From Caldimicrobium sp. (GTDB lineage Bacteria > Desulfobacterota > Thermodesulfobacteria > Thermodesulfobacteriales > Thermodesulfobacteriaceae), in the NCBI GenBank assembly GCA_025060015.1, contig JANXDB010000005.1, positions 1 to 44,014 on the forward strand: a DNA stretch of 44,014 bases. The letters are read 5' to 3'. Below the pieces are notes generated by a model. It was not told where the DNA came from. It was given only the letters and a program-made list of their open reading frames with translations, and made no database searches. Below, in pieces: positions 43,770 to 44,014 of the stretch (positions within the stretch are counted from its first letter, which is position 1; each line of letters opens with the position of its first letter). The translations under genes were made by a program, and so were the position numbers.

Positions 43770-44014
43770 TTAGGTTTCATTGACTCTATAGCCAAATTGT
43801 TGGATTACCTCCATGGGGTTTGAGGCAAGAATAAGCTCCCTGTGAAGCCTTTTAAGTTTCTCTCGGTCAGTTTCTGCCTTGATCTGCTCTTCTAATTGCT
43901 TTGGCACTTCCCCAAGCTTCACCTCCACCACCTCAAGCACCATCTCCTGAGCCTCTTTTAAAAGTCCCTGTTGTATACCCTGTTGTATTCCCACCTGCCT
44001 CCCCTCTCTTCTCC
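43770..44014 (-). CDS. C-terminal part of a second Rpn/transposase_31 family protein (5' end outside window)
   Basis: The frame is open from the window edge to TAA at 43772-43770. It reads RREGRQVGIQQGIQQGLLKE, then EAQEMVLEVVEVKLGEVPKQ and a helical end (EKLKRLHRELILASNPMEVI). The repeated GIQQ unit followed by this helical domain is the usual C-terminus of Rpn proteins. In E. coli some rpn genes carry an internal start that makes this C-terminal domain as a separate inhibitor. Possible internal starts are the GTG at 43994 (GGGGAGG 3 nt upstream) and the ATG at 43943 (AGAGG 8 nt upstream). It is not the same gene as the one at 1-760. Confidence 0.8.
   Translation of the reverse strand, partial: RREGRQVGIQQGIQQGLLKEAQEMVLEVVEVKLGEVPKQLEEQIKAETDREKLKRLHRELILASNPMEVIQQFGYRVNET
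43968..43991 (-). repeat. Two 12-bp tandem units encoding G-I-Q-Q in the Rpn C-terminal region
   Basis: The coding strand has two imperfect copies of a GGNATACAACAG unit (GGAATACAACAG and GGTATACAACAG), giving GIQQGIQQ. Copy number could vary by slippage without a frame change, lengthening the linker before the C-terminal domain. Confidence 0.6.

Overview
This 44 kb window looks like chromosomal DNA from a Gram-negative (diderm), probably thermophilic, low-GC bacterium. The diderm call rests on kdsB, hldD, lnt and a BamE-like lipoprotein. Gene style and content (AGA/GAG/AAG-rich codons, very tight packing, PhoH-YggT, AmmeMemoRadiSam B, a CobA-HemD fusion, a Rho_N mini-protein) resemble Thermodesulfobacteriota such as Thermodesulfobacterium or Caldimicrobium. 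That placement is inference; no rRNA is present. No tRNA, rRNA, CRISPR array or intact insertion sequence was seen.

Layout. 1-760: an Rpn/transposase_31 family gene (minus strand, runs off the left edge), broken by a CT-repeat frameshift. 920-2565: purK-purE. 4421-2562 (minus): bioY-purD. 4523-4738: an unrecognised coding-like remnant. 4770-11831: a long plus-strand run of phoH, yggT, a HAD phosphatase, an RsmB-type rRNA methyltransferase, an orphan GspE/PilB ATPase, an MBL/beta-CASP RNase-like protein and an RsuA-type pseudouridine synthase. 13231-11777 (minus): BamE-like lipoprotein, pcm, SLOG protein. 13397-22018 (plus): ctpA-type protease, site-2 protease, MFS carrier, hldD, CorC-like CBS protein, lnt, ligA. 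26167-21999 (minus): kdsB, memo-like gene, gltX, a hidden small gene, trpS. 26272-32257 (plus): infB, ylxP-like, rbfA, nrnA-like, truB, flippase-like membrane protein. 32452-35584: PhnD-like periplasmic protein and a hybrid histidine kinase. 35642-38306: Rho_N protein, purC, ParB-like protein, 4Fe-4S protein. 43284-38298 (minus): FmdB zinc ribbon, hemC, cobA-hemD, tyrS, holA. 43450-43654: a decayed transposase fragment. 43770-44014: the C-terminal end of a second Rpn gene.

The most interesting point is the gap between gltX and trpS. It holds an open frame of 59 codons that starts one base after the gltX stop and is interrupted only by one in-frame TGA (codon 30). A GC-capped hairpin directly follows that TGA, with its apical loop 19 nt downstream, which is the geometry of a bacterial SECIS. 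The product would be a single-pass membrane protein with a selenocysteine and a C-x3-C tail. I do not recognise the family. The alternative is a 29-residue peptide ending at a true stop.

Secondary points are the two Rpn genes (a dinucleotide-tract frameshift, a full GC-skew reversal inside one gene, and a possible internal antitoxin start in the other), a putative PhnD-type sensor module, a ParB-like/4Fe-4S overlapping gene pair, and several operon-first genes that lack a Shine-Dalgarno and have a -10-like box about 6-8 nt from the ATG.
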